A program made the translations under genes and the position numbers. Positions 49,301 through 59,261 of a stretch of 64,000 nt of DNA are shown here, one piece after another. The notes below the pieces were generated by a model. The model was not told the DNA's origin, did not search any database, and saw nothing but the letters and a program-made list of their open reading frames with translations. Source of the stretch: Notospermus geniculatus (taxonomy: Eukaryota > Nemertea > Pilidiophora > Heteronemertea > Lineidae). Location: NCBI GenBank assembly GCA_002633025.1, contig NMRB01000145.1:15438-79437 (forward strand). Reading direction: 5' to 3'. Within the stretch, counting starts at the first letter, position 1. Each line of letters starts with the position of its first letter.

Positions 49301-50265
49301 TTGCGGTGTGATGTGAACCTTCTTCATTTAGGCTAAATGGTTTAGACGTTCACATGTTCCCTTCCAATTTGTTGTTTCAGGAGGCAGACGATTTCTGTAT
49401 GACCTTGAGCTGATGTTAGGATACCGACCCTGTCTTGGCTGGTTGGTGCTGTTGGGTGGAGTTACCCCTCTTAGCCTTTTGGTAAGATATGCAACCGAAT
49501 CTGGCCCGACGATGCCCGCCCCTTGTAACGCGTGGTGGATTAGTTAGCCCCATTGCAACATCGGTCAGTCAGTTGACCAACAGGTGTCGCTACGGCCCAA
49601 TTCAGTTCCTGGCGGACCCATTCATACTTGACTGAGCACCAATCAAGAGAATTGCTCCGCAAGAACATTGCTGCCATCTTTTGGCAATGAGCGCGGCTGA
49701 CTGCTTCCACTCCTCAAGTTTCACTCCCTCACCATGTATAATGTATTTCTTATTCTCGTCACCAGGTGTGTCTGGGGTATTCAATGTTCAACTTCGTGGC
49801 CCCCAATTACGGTGACTACCATTACCCTCTGTGGGCGATCCTCCTTGGTTGGGGCCTAACCTCCATTTCGCTCTTCCCCGTGTTCGCTTGCGCCATCCAT
49901 GAACTCGTCACGGCAAAAGGCTCGATTGTAGAGGTAAGATGTCGCATGGTATTCTCACATTGTGGGAGTTGCCTATCTCGCCTGATGATGTACATGTACT
50001 CGTATGGTAGGCATGGCATGGTAGGCCGAGTTTCCTCTCAATTTGTAATTTGGCCTGTGGTCTGACTAGTGTTATTAGGCCTACACCGTGTAAGCAGCAG
50101 ACAAAAATCATGGAACTATCAAAGTCCTGGGGTCCAGCTTTAGAAAAACATAGAAAGGGTTACAAGTACGCTGATAGCGGCGAAACTGGGGTGGCACTTG
50201 TGGTGAAGATACCACCAGATATTCATTCCGCGGAGGTTCCTCCCACTGAAAAGATCCTCCCATAA
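43387..50265 (+). CDS. SLC6 amino-acid-type neurotransmitter transporter, TM6-7 exon missing
   Basis: This is a Na+/Cl- dependent plasma-membrane symporter of the SLC6 (NSS) family. Exons are 43387-43627, 43895-44026, 44270-44573, 45590-45722, 47024-47158, 47584-47696, 48584-48715, 49066-49165, 49381-49481, 49766-49933 and about 50101-50265. TM1 reads [16 protein letters not shown]; the Gly64 position is Asp in monoamine carriers, so the substrate is probably an amino acid (glycine, GABA or proline type). Further marks are NGGGAFLIPY, an extracellular loop with [13 protein letters not shown] and several N-glycosylation sites, [29 protein letters not shown] and a C-terminal [10 protein letters not shown]. 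Exon 47158 ends in phase 0, but 47584 starts in phase 1. The expected segment from the end of TM5 through TM6 and TM7 (about 75 residues) is absent between them. A later Met (43417) is an alternative start. AATAAA lies at 50690. Confidence 0.9.
45209..45365. mobile_element. MITE-like hairpin in SLC6 intron
   Basis: GTTTTCTCGTGCGAGTTGCG with following CTTTCAATGG (45209-45240) is an imperfect reverse complement of CCATTGAAAGGGAGCTCGC and onward to 45365. It sits between SLC6 exons 3 and 4. Confidence 0.65.
46036..46271. mobile_element. MITE-like hairpin in SLC6 intron
   Basis: The ends are GTAAAGTCTGGCAACATC and its complement. The arms of about 45 bases run on through TAACTTCGACCCAATGGAAT and GCGGAAGT. 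It lies between SLC6 exons 4 and 5. Confidence 0.85.
46403..46559. mobile_element. MITE-like hairpin in SLC6 intron
   Basis: The ends are TAAAGGCCTGAACCCACTG and its near-complement CAGTGGGTTCGGGCCTTTA, with CGCGTTTTC inward on both arms. Confidence 0.8.
47748..48300. repeat. Fold-back made of a TTTCGCCC tandem repeat
   Basis: The left arm 47748-48020 is a degenerate tandem array of units such as CATTTCGCCCATTCC (about 10-15 bases). The right arm 48030-48300 is the same array in reverse complement (GGGCGAAATGGGAA). The two meet at an AAACGC/GCGTTT centre, so one strand could fold into a hairpin of about 270 base pairs. It sits in the SLC6 intron between 47696 and 48584. Frames through it ([10 protein letters not shown]-like) are repeat translations, not genes. 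Inverted repeats with arms of short tandem repeats are typical of fold-back elements such as Drosophila FB and sea urchin TU. Confidence 0.9.
48894..49013. mobile_element. MITE copy 1, AGTTTTCGCAAAGCCCC family
   Basis: The perfect terminal inverted repeat is AGTTTTCGCAAAGCCCCCGA followed by AACGCCAACGC. A second copy is at 62339-62460. It lies in an SLC6 intron, about 50 bases before the exon at 49066. Confidence 0.92.
49560..49730 (+). repeat. Dispersed repeat fragment
   Basis: CTTGACTGAGCACCAATCAA and following words (TTTTGGCAAT, CGCGGCTGAC) recur at about 52790-52885. Its first part (GTCAGTTGACCAACAGGTGTC) recurs with changes at about 50915-50940. This is a dispersed repeat in several pieces. 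Confidence 0.6.
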
Positions 50266-51608
50266 AAACAGGCAGAGGCTGACTGAAGGAAGAAATATTT
50301 TAGTGCACTCGTTTTTTAGGTATCCAGATACATGAGAATACCACTGCTTGGTAGAAGGTACCCGGTGTAGCAATGGGGTAAAGCCTACCCCATTGTCCGA
50401 CTCATGCAGACCTCTGAGGTGTCACGTGATAGCAACATGATGACGTCAGAGGGTGTAGACATCAGGGTCGTGACGTACATGTATGTGCCATGCACATTTT
50501 GTATTACTTTGTTGCAAAATTTAGGTTCACTGCATAATATTGGGAACGAGGCCAGTTGTATTGGCCGCCTGACGATGCCTGATCATGGCTTCTGTGTAGG
50601 CCTACTGAAGCCGACACAATTAGCATTCATTCATAGCAAAAAGTCTCCAAAATATTGATTGAGGTTCATACATAGATTAAGTACCCGGTAATAAAGAACT
50701 GTAGGCTACGTGTATTTATTGAAGTAAAACAAGTGTCATTTTGAAACTCGTGTTATTATTTTTTTCTTTCCACCGTCGATAGAGTGTTGTCAGTGAAACT
50801 GACGTTGTCAGTAAAACGGGAGGTTAATTTTCTCTGCAACTATTCACACATTGCGTCAAGTACCTGTGGTCGATTGTAGGCCCATGAGAGGCATACCCAT
50901 CATGAATGGGAGTGGTCAGTCAATTGACCGACAGGTGTCACTATACAGCCCGAATCACTGTAGACTGGTACCCGATCCTAACTATTTTACATCGGGCATT
51001 TGCATATGTTAAGTTAGGACCGGGCGTGCCTACCGCCTTCCAAACTCCTCCACAGTGCCGTAATGCTTCATTACGACACTGCCCCCAGGTCGGGACTATT
51101 TCAGCGGAGGATCCTTTATTCCAATACATGCCGACTGGAATGGAAATGTTTCATGGGCACGTACACCAAACGTTTCGTCAACCTACTTTTATCATTCTAC
51201 GTTGCGAGATACTTTTTCGATGTTTCACTTCTGACGAGACGAAAAGTATCTCTACTGTATGAAGAATACCGCCATCTTGGATAGACATTCATCCGCGTTA
51301 GGAGCACTACTTAATACGTACTGCGCATGCGTAGCAGCAACATATATACTTCTTGATCTTATGAACGCATAAATCTATAGTTTTAAGTAATTCATATATA
51401 CAATGATGAATTTTCAAAAAACATGCGTATATCGTGTAATTCTAGACACCATCACCTGGGCACTATCCGGCGGACGAATGGGTTAGTAAATCGCCGGAAC
51501 TGAGGACCCACTTCCGTTTCAAGATGGCGCGTATTGTTATACAGCCGAGTCGGACTCCCGACAAATCCCGAAGTACCCGAAGGAGGCCGAACGAGGCCGA
51601 GCCGAATG
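50266..51608. other. SLC6 3' flank and intergenic DNA
   Basis: It contains the SLC6 polyadenylation candidate at 50690. It also holds small hairpins (AGTGCCGTAATG/CATTACGACACT at about 51052-51078; GAGATACTTTTTCG and its complement at about 51209-51252). The last 60 bases before the gap are low-complexity GAGGCCGA-type sequence. Confidence 0.45.
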
Positions 51609-51950
51609 NNNNNNNNNNNNNNNNNNNNNNNNNNNNNNNNNNNNNNNNNNNNNNNNNNNNNNNNNNNNNNNNNNNNNNNNNNNNNNNNNNNNNNNNNNNN
51701 NNNNNNNNNNNNNNNNNNNNNNNNNNNNNNNNNNNNNNNNNNNNNNNNNNNNNNNNNNNNNNNNNNNNNNNNNNNNNNNNNNNNNNNNNNNNNNNNNNNN
51801 NNNNNNNNNNNNNNNNNNNNNNNNNNNNNNNNNNNNNNNNNNNNNNNNNNNNNNNNNNNNNNNNNNNNNNNNNNNNNNNNNNNNNNNNNNNNNNNNNNNN
51901 NNNNNNNNNNNNNNNNNNNNNNNNNNNNNNNNNNNNNNNNNNNNNNNNNN
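51609..51950. other. Assembly gap 3
   Basis: A run of n of 342 bases, flanked by low-complexity sequence on both sides. Confidence 0.99.
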
Positions 51951-52420
51951 CGTTTTTGGAACCGCCGGATTTTCAAAATGTTTGAAATTCACGGCGGTTC
52001 TCAAAACCGGGAATCACCGTGTTGTCACCTTCCACAACCCTTCACTTCAGAACCGCAGAAAAAATAACTACCGTGTTATTGCCGCCAAGCACCTTGTGGC
52101 CACCTCGCTATATCCTCATAGACCGCATATGGACCGTACATGACCGTGTTAACACCGCACATCACCGTTCTAACACCGCATTTGACCGCAGTTGTACCGG
52201 ATGTCTACCTTGCTGACAACCGCATCACCACCGCTTCAAACATTCAAAATTTCAAACATGTTGAACCTACAGTTTCAAAGACGAGGTGGCGGTCAACGGC
52301 GGTCAGTGGCGAACAAGCTCAGGGTGTCAAGGCGGTGTCACTGAGGTTCAGCACGGTCTTGAACCGCCGTCAGAACCGCCCTCGTGTGAGGCTAGCTTAC
52401 CTGGGTGCAGTGTCGTAATT
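51951..52420. repeat. ACCG-rich low-complexity region
   Basis: Irregularly spaced ACCGC and ACCGT words (for example AACACCGCA, TTGACCGCA, AACCGCCGTC) run through the stretch next to gap 3, with the complementary GGCGGT word in the middle. Its frames are unlikely to be genes. Confidence 0.6.
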
Positions 52421-53621
52421 GGAGCATCAGAAAATGCGGAATGCGACGGCACTGCGGAGGAGTTTGACCGCCTTCATGCCTCTGATTGGTCGGTGCTGGC
52501 GCAGGTGGTAAGTGTGTGAACTATTATGTAGATTTTCAATTTTTTAAAATGGAAAACCCCCGGCGTGATTGGTGAATTTCCTGGGTCAAAGGTTGTCACC
52601 TTCTATCTGCATTCTGGTACGTCAGCCGTATTGAGAATTGAATAAATTTACATAAAATTTTCAAGTGACGTCACTGTCAGAATTCCACAAATGGCGGCCA
52701 AGACTGGTCCTACCATTCAGCAATTCAAAACCGACACCATCGGTAGGACCAGGTACCGGTACTAGTCTAGAATCAGTGCAAAGCGAATGCTTGACTGAGC
52801 ACCAATCAAGGGAATTTTCTTTTGTACATGTATTCCTCCGCTAGAGCTTTGCTACCATGTTTTGGCAATAAACGCGGCTGACAGCTTTTTGACTCGGCTG
52901 GCAAGCGGATGAACACGGTGCATCAGGCTCGGAAATTTGAGTACATTTCGGCTATCGGCCCTCAGTTCAACTCGTAGGCCTGCCTAGGCGTATAGGCCTA
53001 CGATCGACATGGTGGACGAAGACGATTATGTAGGCCTACGAGAGAACACGGGGAAAATTAGGCCTACAGTAATGAATATAAAGTAGGCCTATATACATGT
53101 ACATGAATAGACTCGCAGTAGTTTTTTTGAAACCATATTGTGTGCTGAATACCGTGGCTTGCATGGTCTTTCGCCATGAATATTTGGATATGTGCATGGA
53201 GGTCGGCGCGCACCTTGTAGACCTATTGCGAGCGAAAGATCACACCAATCACAAGGTCATGAAGGTAGGCCTAGGCCTAAGCATGGTGGTAAGGGCAGCA
53301 AAAAACTCTAGTTTATCGTCCGAGTGGTTCTTGAAAATAGACAAGGGGGCAATTTTTATTTTTTATTTTACCTTGGTACGAAGAAATTACAAAATCAGCT
53401 CCTCCTGAGCATGTTATGTCACCACCCCGACCCTCTAAGACTGGATTTTGTCACAAAAGCGCTGAAAATGCATGAAGAGCACGCTTTGGAAAACTGTTCA
53501 CAGATCTACCGCTTGGCGGCGCGGCGCGAAATTCAAACTGATAAAAAAAATTTAAAAATATTTGCACGGCGCTGAAAATTGGCGCGGGCGCGGGGGACGA
53601 TAAATTATTTTTTGCTTGCCC
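52421..53621. other. Intergenic, no recognisable gene
   Basis: It contains a dispersed repeat fragment at about 52790-52885 and a dense cluster of TAGGCCTA words at about 52975-53095. Nothing else can be supported. Confidence 0.4.
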
Positions 53622-53788
53622 TAAAGGGCGGCGCACACGAGCGACAATTTTGACCGATTTGTCGGCCGACTTGGCTTCCGACCGCCAAAGCGACAAGATT
53701 TGGCGCTTCTGATTGGCTGATGTCTAGTCGCACCACCAGTCTCGTCGGCGGTCGCCCAGATTTAGTCGCTCGTGTGCGCCGCCCTTTT
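53622..53788. mobile_element. MITE-like hairpin upstream of HAO
   Basis: The termini are AAAGGGCGGCGCACACGAGC and its complement, with GAC(A/T)AA and GTCGG words inward. It lies about 400 bases before the HAO start codon. Confidence 0.8.
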
Positions 53789-54183
53789 GGTATGTATTCA
53801 TTATTCTATTCTGCGTTGCAAGCTGTGCCAGTGGCGTATATCAGCCAAGAACTTCCGGGGGACGAGGTGTACACAGTAATAGGCCAAGTCAGGACAAGAG
53901 GTGTGTCGCCTTGCTTATCTCCAAACCGCGAACAATCCACTGCCGACGTATTCGGTCACAACTCGACCATATCAGCCACGTCACTGCAATACGCCCCCGT
54001 CCGAAACTTTCATTTCATTGGAAATTACGTGATTTGTTCCGAAACGAAATTTGGAAATTTGAACCATTTGACAGCAACTTCCGTTGAAGCAAGGAAGGAC
54101 CTCCTAGCCTGGCCAAGAATTCTACGTGACAGCAGCTCAATTTGGACCTCAACTGCCCAGTCGGACCAGGACCCAGAGACAAA

Positions 54184-57100
54184 ATGGCCTGTGAAAAATT
54201 CACTTGTTTAAAGGACTTCGAAGATTACGCTGCTACCCATCTCCCAAGGGAGAGCAGACTCTACACCAATTCTGGTGCGGATGCGGAGGTCACTCTGAGG
54301 GACAACGAGGCGGCCTTCACCAGGTGAGTTAAGATGTCAGGGGAAGAAATAAGTAAAAGTACATCGACATGCAGACGGGCATGGACCGTCATGGCATGGT
54401 TGGTGGGTAAGGGCAAACAAGTGAAAGACAACATAAAGGAATCAACCATAAAGGTTCAACTGACAAATTTAGCATTTTATAAATGTGGACAATATCCCTT
54501 TAAAACCCAACAGATTTGCATTCTGACGTTTCCATGTGATAGGCAAGACCCTTCTGCACATTCACTGCAAATTTTGTTGAATTCCGACTAGTTGATCTTA
54601 TGATACAAAAGGTCTGAATTAATGAGAACCCCACGAACGATGTGTGTTCAGGGTCATCGGTGTACATTTGAATAGGCTGACGTACATTTGTACATGGAAC
54701 ACTAACTGTGCTGAAAATAGCTCAGTTATCGTCAGATATGGAATTCAAAGCATCATGTTGGCAGGTTCATGTACATGTACCTCTTCACCACAAAAAAAGT
54801 TGAAGCTCGTGCCTATTACGTAAAGCCAAAATTCAGGCAGTGAGAGACATCTGGTGGCAACACAGGAAGTGTATCCCTCAGTTAGCTCATCGTTCGCAGT
54901 TAAACCTTTATGGTTGATTCCTTTATGAAGACAACGGTTGTTGGAGGGGCAGGAGGAACCAAAGATGGCAAACATCATCGATGACGCCAACCAGTACTTC
55001 AAGGTCACGACATCACCGGAATGTGATCGTTTTTTTTTATATTTTGCCAAACATTATTGTCTCGAAACTATTGATAATCACTTTATGTTCTAGACTGGGA
55101 CAGGTGCTTTTACATTATCTTTTGCGATATGAATCAACAATTGTGCCATATCAAGCCATGTAAAAATGAGTCACAATGTGAATTTAGAACCAGGTCAATT
55201 AAGTTATTTATATTCGAACCCACTCCGAACCAGTCGCATTTACGCGGTGCTTATTCGATCAGGATCGATCGAGCCAGTTCAGGTGACAGTTTAAAAAAAC
55301 ACCGTCTAAATGCGATTCAACAAGCAAGAAGAACTGGCTTAAACCAAAAATAGATATCTATCTATTTTTGCTTAAACGTAATTGGTCCGAGAATCACTTT
55401 GATTAGGCCCAATGTGTTAGAAACAGGCCAATTAAGATTTGGATATCAAATCCACTTCGAAGCAGATTGAATCCGTGATTTGCCACCGGATATGACCGGA
55501 ACAGCAAAGAGCTACACGGTATACGGACACATCGGTTAAAAAAGGCTTCACAAAGGGTGCGCGACCGTGAAGCCAGTGCGTTATGTAAACCGGCGGGTCC
55601 GCACAGTGTAGCTACTCGCAGCCTTATGCCTAGGTCACATATCCACCGGGCCCCCTACGATTTTCCCCACCGGCGGCTTGCCGTGGATTTCAGAGACCGT
55701 ACGGGTCCATTACGAATTTCATGTCTACGGTGTGTGTGGTCACATATTCTACGGTGCCCGGTGAAAATTGGTGGAGAGTAATCGCAAGACCCGTCAACAA
55801 TCGGCCTAGGTCACATATCCACTCCGGGGCCCGTACGGCGAGTAAAAACAGACATTTTGGCCGATTTTCGCCAATTTCGTACGGTGCCCGGCCGGTTCCC
55901 TCACGGTCGCCACGGGCACCGGGACATTTTTCACCAGCCAAACGGGCGCCGCATTGATTAGCTTGCTGCTCCCAATTCTCCCGGCGTTTTCATGTGATCG
56001 GTAGGCCGTAGAAAGCCCGTAGAAGGCCCGTAGTGTACCCTGCGGGTCCTGTGCGGGCTCCTGCCGGTGACCGGGCGGGCTTCGCACGATTTTGTCTGCC
56101 AATTCTCGTGAAAAAAGTTTGACGGGTACCGTGCGGTGTACCACCTGTTCATCGGACGGAGCTCGGAAGCTTACCGCACGGCATCCGGCCGACACCTTCA
56201 CGGTTTGTTGACGGGCGTCTTGCGATTACTCTCCACCAAGTTTCGCCGGGCACCGCCCGAACGCCGTAAAATATGTGACCACATGAAAGTCGTAATGGGC
56301 CCGTATGGTCTCTAAAATCCAGGGCAAGCCGTCGGGTGGGTAAAATCGTAAGGGGCCCTGTGGATATGTGACCTAGACATAAAGGTGCCGGCCTGTTGCC
56401 GTGTGGTAAGCTTCCGAGCTCCGTCCAATGAACAGATGCGCCGCAAGGCGCCCGGTTGGGGCCCGGCCGGGGTACTCATGGCGACCGGCCGGGTGCCGTG
56501 CGGCACCCTTGAGAACCGCAAGGCGCCCGTCAATTTTTTTTTCACGAGAATTGGCAGAAAAAAATCGTGCGAAGCCCGCCCGGTCACCGGCAGGAGCCCG
56601 CACAGGACCCGTAGGGGACACTGGGACCTTCTACGGGCTTTCTACGGCCTACCGGTCAGATGAAAACGCCGGGAGAATTGGGAGCAGCCAGCTAATCAAT
56701 GCGGCGCCCGTACGGCTGGTGAAAAATGTCCGGTGCCCGTGGCAACCGTGAGGGAACCGGCCGGGCACCGTACGAAATTGGCTGAAATTGGCCAAAATGT
56801 CTGTTTTTACTCGCCGTACGGGCCCCGGAGTGGATATGTGACCTAGGCATTCCAAAGCTTTTTATAGTACGAAGATGCATTTAGTCTCCCTCACCATTGG
56901 TTTTGCAGATGGCGTATTCGCCCCCGGTACATGGTCGACGTTTCCTCAAGAACCACTAAGGGAACCATTCTCGGCCACAAGGTCGACTTCCCCGTCGGCA
57001 TATCACCGACAGCATTCCATCGGCTGGCCCATCCGGATGGCGAGGTGGCGGTGGCTAAAGGTACCACTCTTTGTTGTTACCCTGCTTTGAGGGGGACGAG

Positions 57101-59261
57101 CACAAAGAAAAAAGCTGAGAGTCCTCTATTCAGCCTCGTGGCTGATGTGGTTGGTGCCCATCAAAAGCTTTTAGTCAGGTCTGACCGACTCGTCGTTTCG
57201 TTCATGGTCTCTGTCGTGTACATTAACACATCTTTTGGACTCTTTTGTAGCTGCACAAGACATGAACACAATATTCATCTTTAGCACGACCGCCACCAGC
57301 AGTATCGAAGAAGTAGCCGAGGCGGCACCACATGGGAACAACTGGTTCCAGCTGTACGTACCCCATGATCGAAAATTGGCCGAGGACATGGTCCGTCGGG
57401 CGAAGAAGGCCGGCTTCAAAGCTCTGGTCTTGACGATCGATCTCCCTGAGACAGGGAAGAAGAGAGTGAATGTCCGGGAACCATTCGAGCTCCCCAAACA
57501 GTACAAACTTGGAAACTTTGAAAGTACAGCAGATAAAATGGCGGTATGTGTGGTTTGTGTCCAGACAAGTCAGAGGTTCAAATCAACGAGGTGACATTTG
57601 CCTGGGACTGGTATTCAATAGCCAGGCTATTAGAGAAGTTCCATTTCGAATGCCGAGGCATCGTCTCTTTGTTCGGTATGGGGGGTTGGGATTGTTGGGG
57701 TTGGAAGATCTAGGGACTCTTTGGTAATTTGGTCCGCGGCCCTTATGAAAATCTACCACACGCCAGAACATACACAATTCTGGGCAAATATCTCTTATTT
57801 TGCGTGTGATTCGTCTCCAGGGCTCACTCTCGCACGGTGTGCCGACTGGTGGCCAATTCTCGGACAAGTTGACCTGGAAAGATTTGGATTGGCTGAGATC
57901 CATCACTGATCTACCAATCATCGCCAAGGGCATCATGACTGCCGAGGATGCGGAGCTGGCAGTCCAACATGGCGTTTCGGCTGTCTTTGTTTCTAATCAT
58001 GGTGGCCGGCAACTGGATGGATGTTTAGCAACGGTAAGCAGCTAATGAGACGAACACTGAGTTTTCCTCCCCAGTTCGTTTCAATGATAGACTTAAAGGA
58101 CCACAGTATTGCTTCCCAATCCTGCGTTACACCTACCCGCGTTAAGGGGGAGACCTCTATTAACGACTTGGTAAACTACCGCATGCAACTAGTCTCGCGC
58201 AGCCAGCCGTTTCGTTCCGCAGTACTGCTACACAAACTTGTTCGATCCCCAGCGGCTGGGTGACCGAGACTGTAATCATACATTCTCCAACACTAGGGCG
58301 AAAGGCTTAACTACAGTATTGGAGCATGGTGCCGGTGGCGCCGGCTGTCGACAGAAAGATGCAATACAGTGGTCCTTTAAAGCAAGAATTGGTTTTAGCT
58401 CGCATGAAACTCGTCGCAACTTCTGATTACAGATCGACGTCCTGCCAGAGATCGTGAAAGCAGTCATGCAGGGGTCGCGTGGAGGTTTACCTGGATGGGG
58501 GAGTTAGGCATGGTACAGATGTCCTCAAGGCGCTGGGACTGGGTGCGACGGCCGTTTTCATTGGTAGACCCATCATCTGGGGCTTGTCCTACAACGTACG
58601 TTATGCTCGCTTTGAATCAGGAGTTTAGTCAAGTACAAGCGCTGCCTATAGACTCGATTTCTATCTTTATGGGTGCCTTTCGTTCTTCATTGGCCAAAGG
58701 GAACATGCATGAACGTAACGTTCGCTTTCGCGGGACGCACACACCTGCACTGTCTCGATGTTGCTGCAAGCGTCGCGAATTCCACCGGACATCCATGCAC
58801 ACATCACCACCGCGGCAAAGAAATGAAGAATGTAATCTTCATCGTATCAAATCTTTTTTTCAGGGGTATGAGGGGGTCCGAAAGGTCTTGTCTATCATGC
58901 AGGAGGAGATACACTTGGCACTGGCACTGACAGGTTCGTTGTTTCTCTCCAATTTAGTTACGTATAGATTTGGCGGCATGGGACAAGGTGGAGATTCGTT
59001 TAATCATTGGTTAGCTTTTAATCCGCCAGTTGTTGGGTACGATTCAAAAAGGCACGGATCATACTGAATTGGCAGTCATTCTGAACAGCCATTTGCTCGT
59101 AGAAGTTACCATGGTGATTTTTTACGAAAGCGTGACCGTTTCAATTTTGAAGCGAATGGATGTCACCTGTTTATCCTTTTATTCCAGGCTGTACGAAACC
59201 ACAAACCATGAAATCAAGTCAGATAGTCCACATTTCAAACGCGCACCATTCTCGTTTATGA
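54184..59261 (+). CDS. HAO: Peroxisomal (S)-2-hydroxyacid oxidase, one-base frameshift
   Basis: This is an FMN-dependent alpha-hydroxyacid oxidase of the glycolate oxidase type. It oxidises glycolate or longer 2-hydroxyacids to the 2-oxoacid, making hydrogen peroxide in peroxisomes. Exons are 54184-54323, 56909-57060, 57251-57543, 57821-58033, 58433-58595, 58864-58933 and 59188-59261, all phase-consistent, about 367 aa if exon 5 is read through; human HAO1 has 370. Visible residues are Tyr27 in RLYTNSGA, Tyr133 in QLYVPHD, Asp161 in TIDLPETG, Lys231 in IIAKGI, and His255 and Arg258 in [10 protein letters not shown]. The substrate-contacting Trp of vertebrate HAO1 (SSWATSS) is replaced (TTATSS). 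The C-terminus is SRL, a PTS1 signal. Exon 5 has GGGG at 58471-58474 where three G would keep frame; as written it stops at 58505. This is either an assembly error or a recent null allele. Confidence 0.92.
55190..55460. repeat. Old imperfect inverted repeat
   Basis: CGCATTTACGCGGTG at about 55235 is inverted as CACCGTCTAAATGCG at about 55301. A perfect palindrome AAAAATAGATATCTATCTATT lies at about 55350. This is probably a decayed hairpin element in HAO intron 1. Confidence 0.45.
55629..56848. repeat. Nested fold-back element in HAO intron 1
   Basis: The motif CCTAGGTCACATATCCAC occurs at 55629 and 55804, and its reverse complement ends near 56376 and 56848. About 55629-55800 pairs with 56216-56376, and about 55804-56185 pairs with 56400-56848. 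It is GC-rich with many CCCGTA and GCCCG words. There is no coding frame of note. It looks like one element inserted into another copy of the same family. Confidence 0.85.

Noticed and set aside
52140-52519. Frames in the ACCG-rich region after gap 3
   Set aside because: Low-complexity repeat translations.
54965-55006. Short frame [13 protein letters not shown] in HAO intron 1
   Set aside because: No good donor follows (GTCACG) and it would break the well-supported junction between HAO exons 1 and 2.
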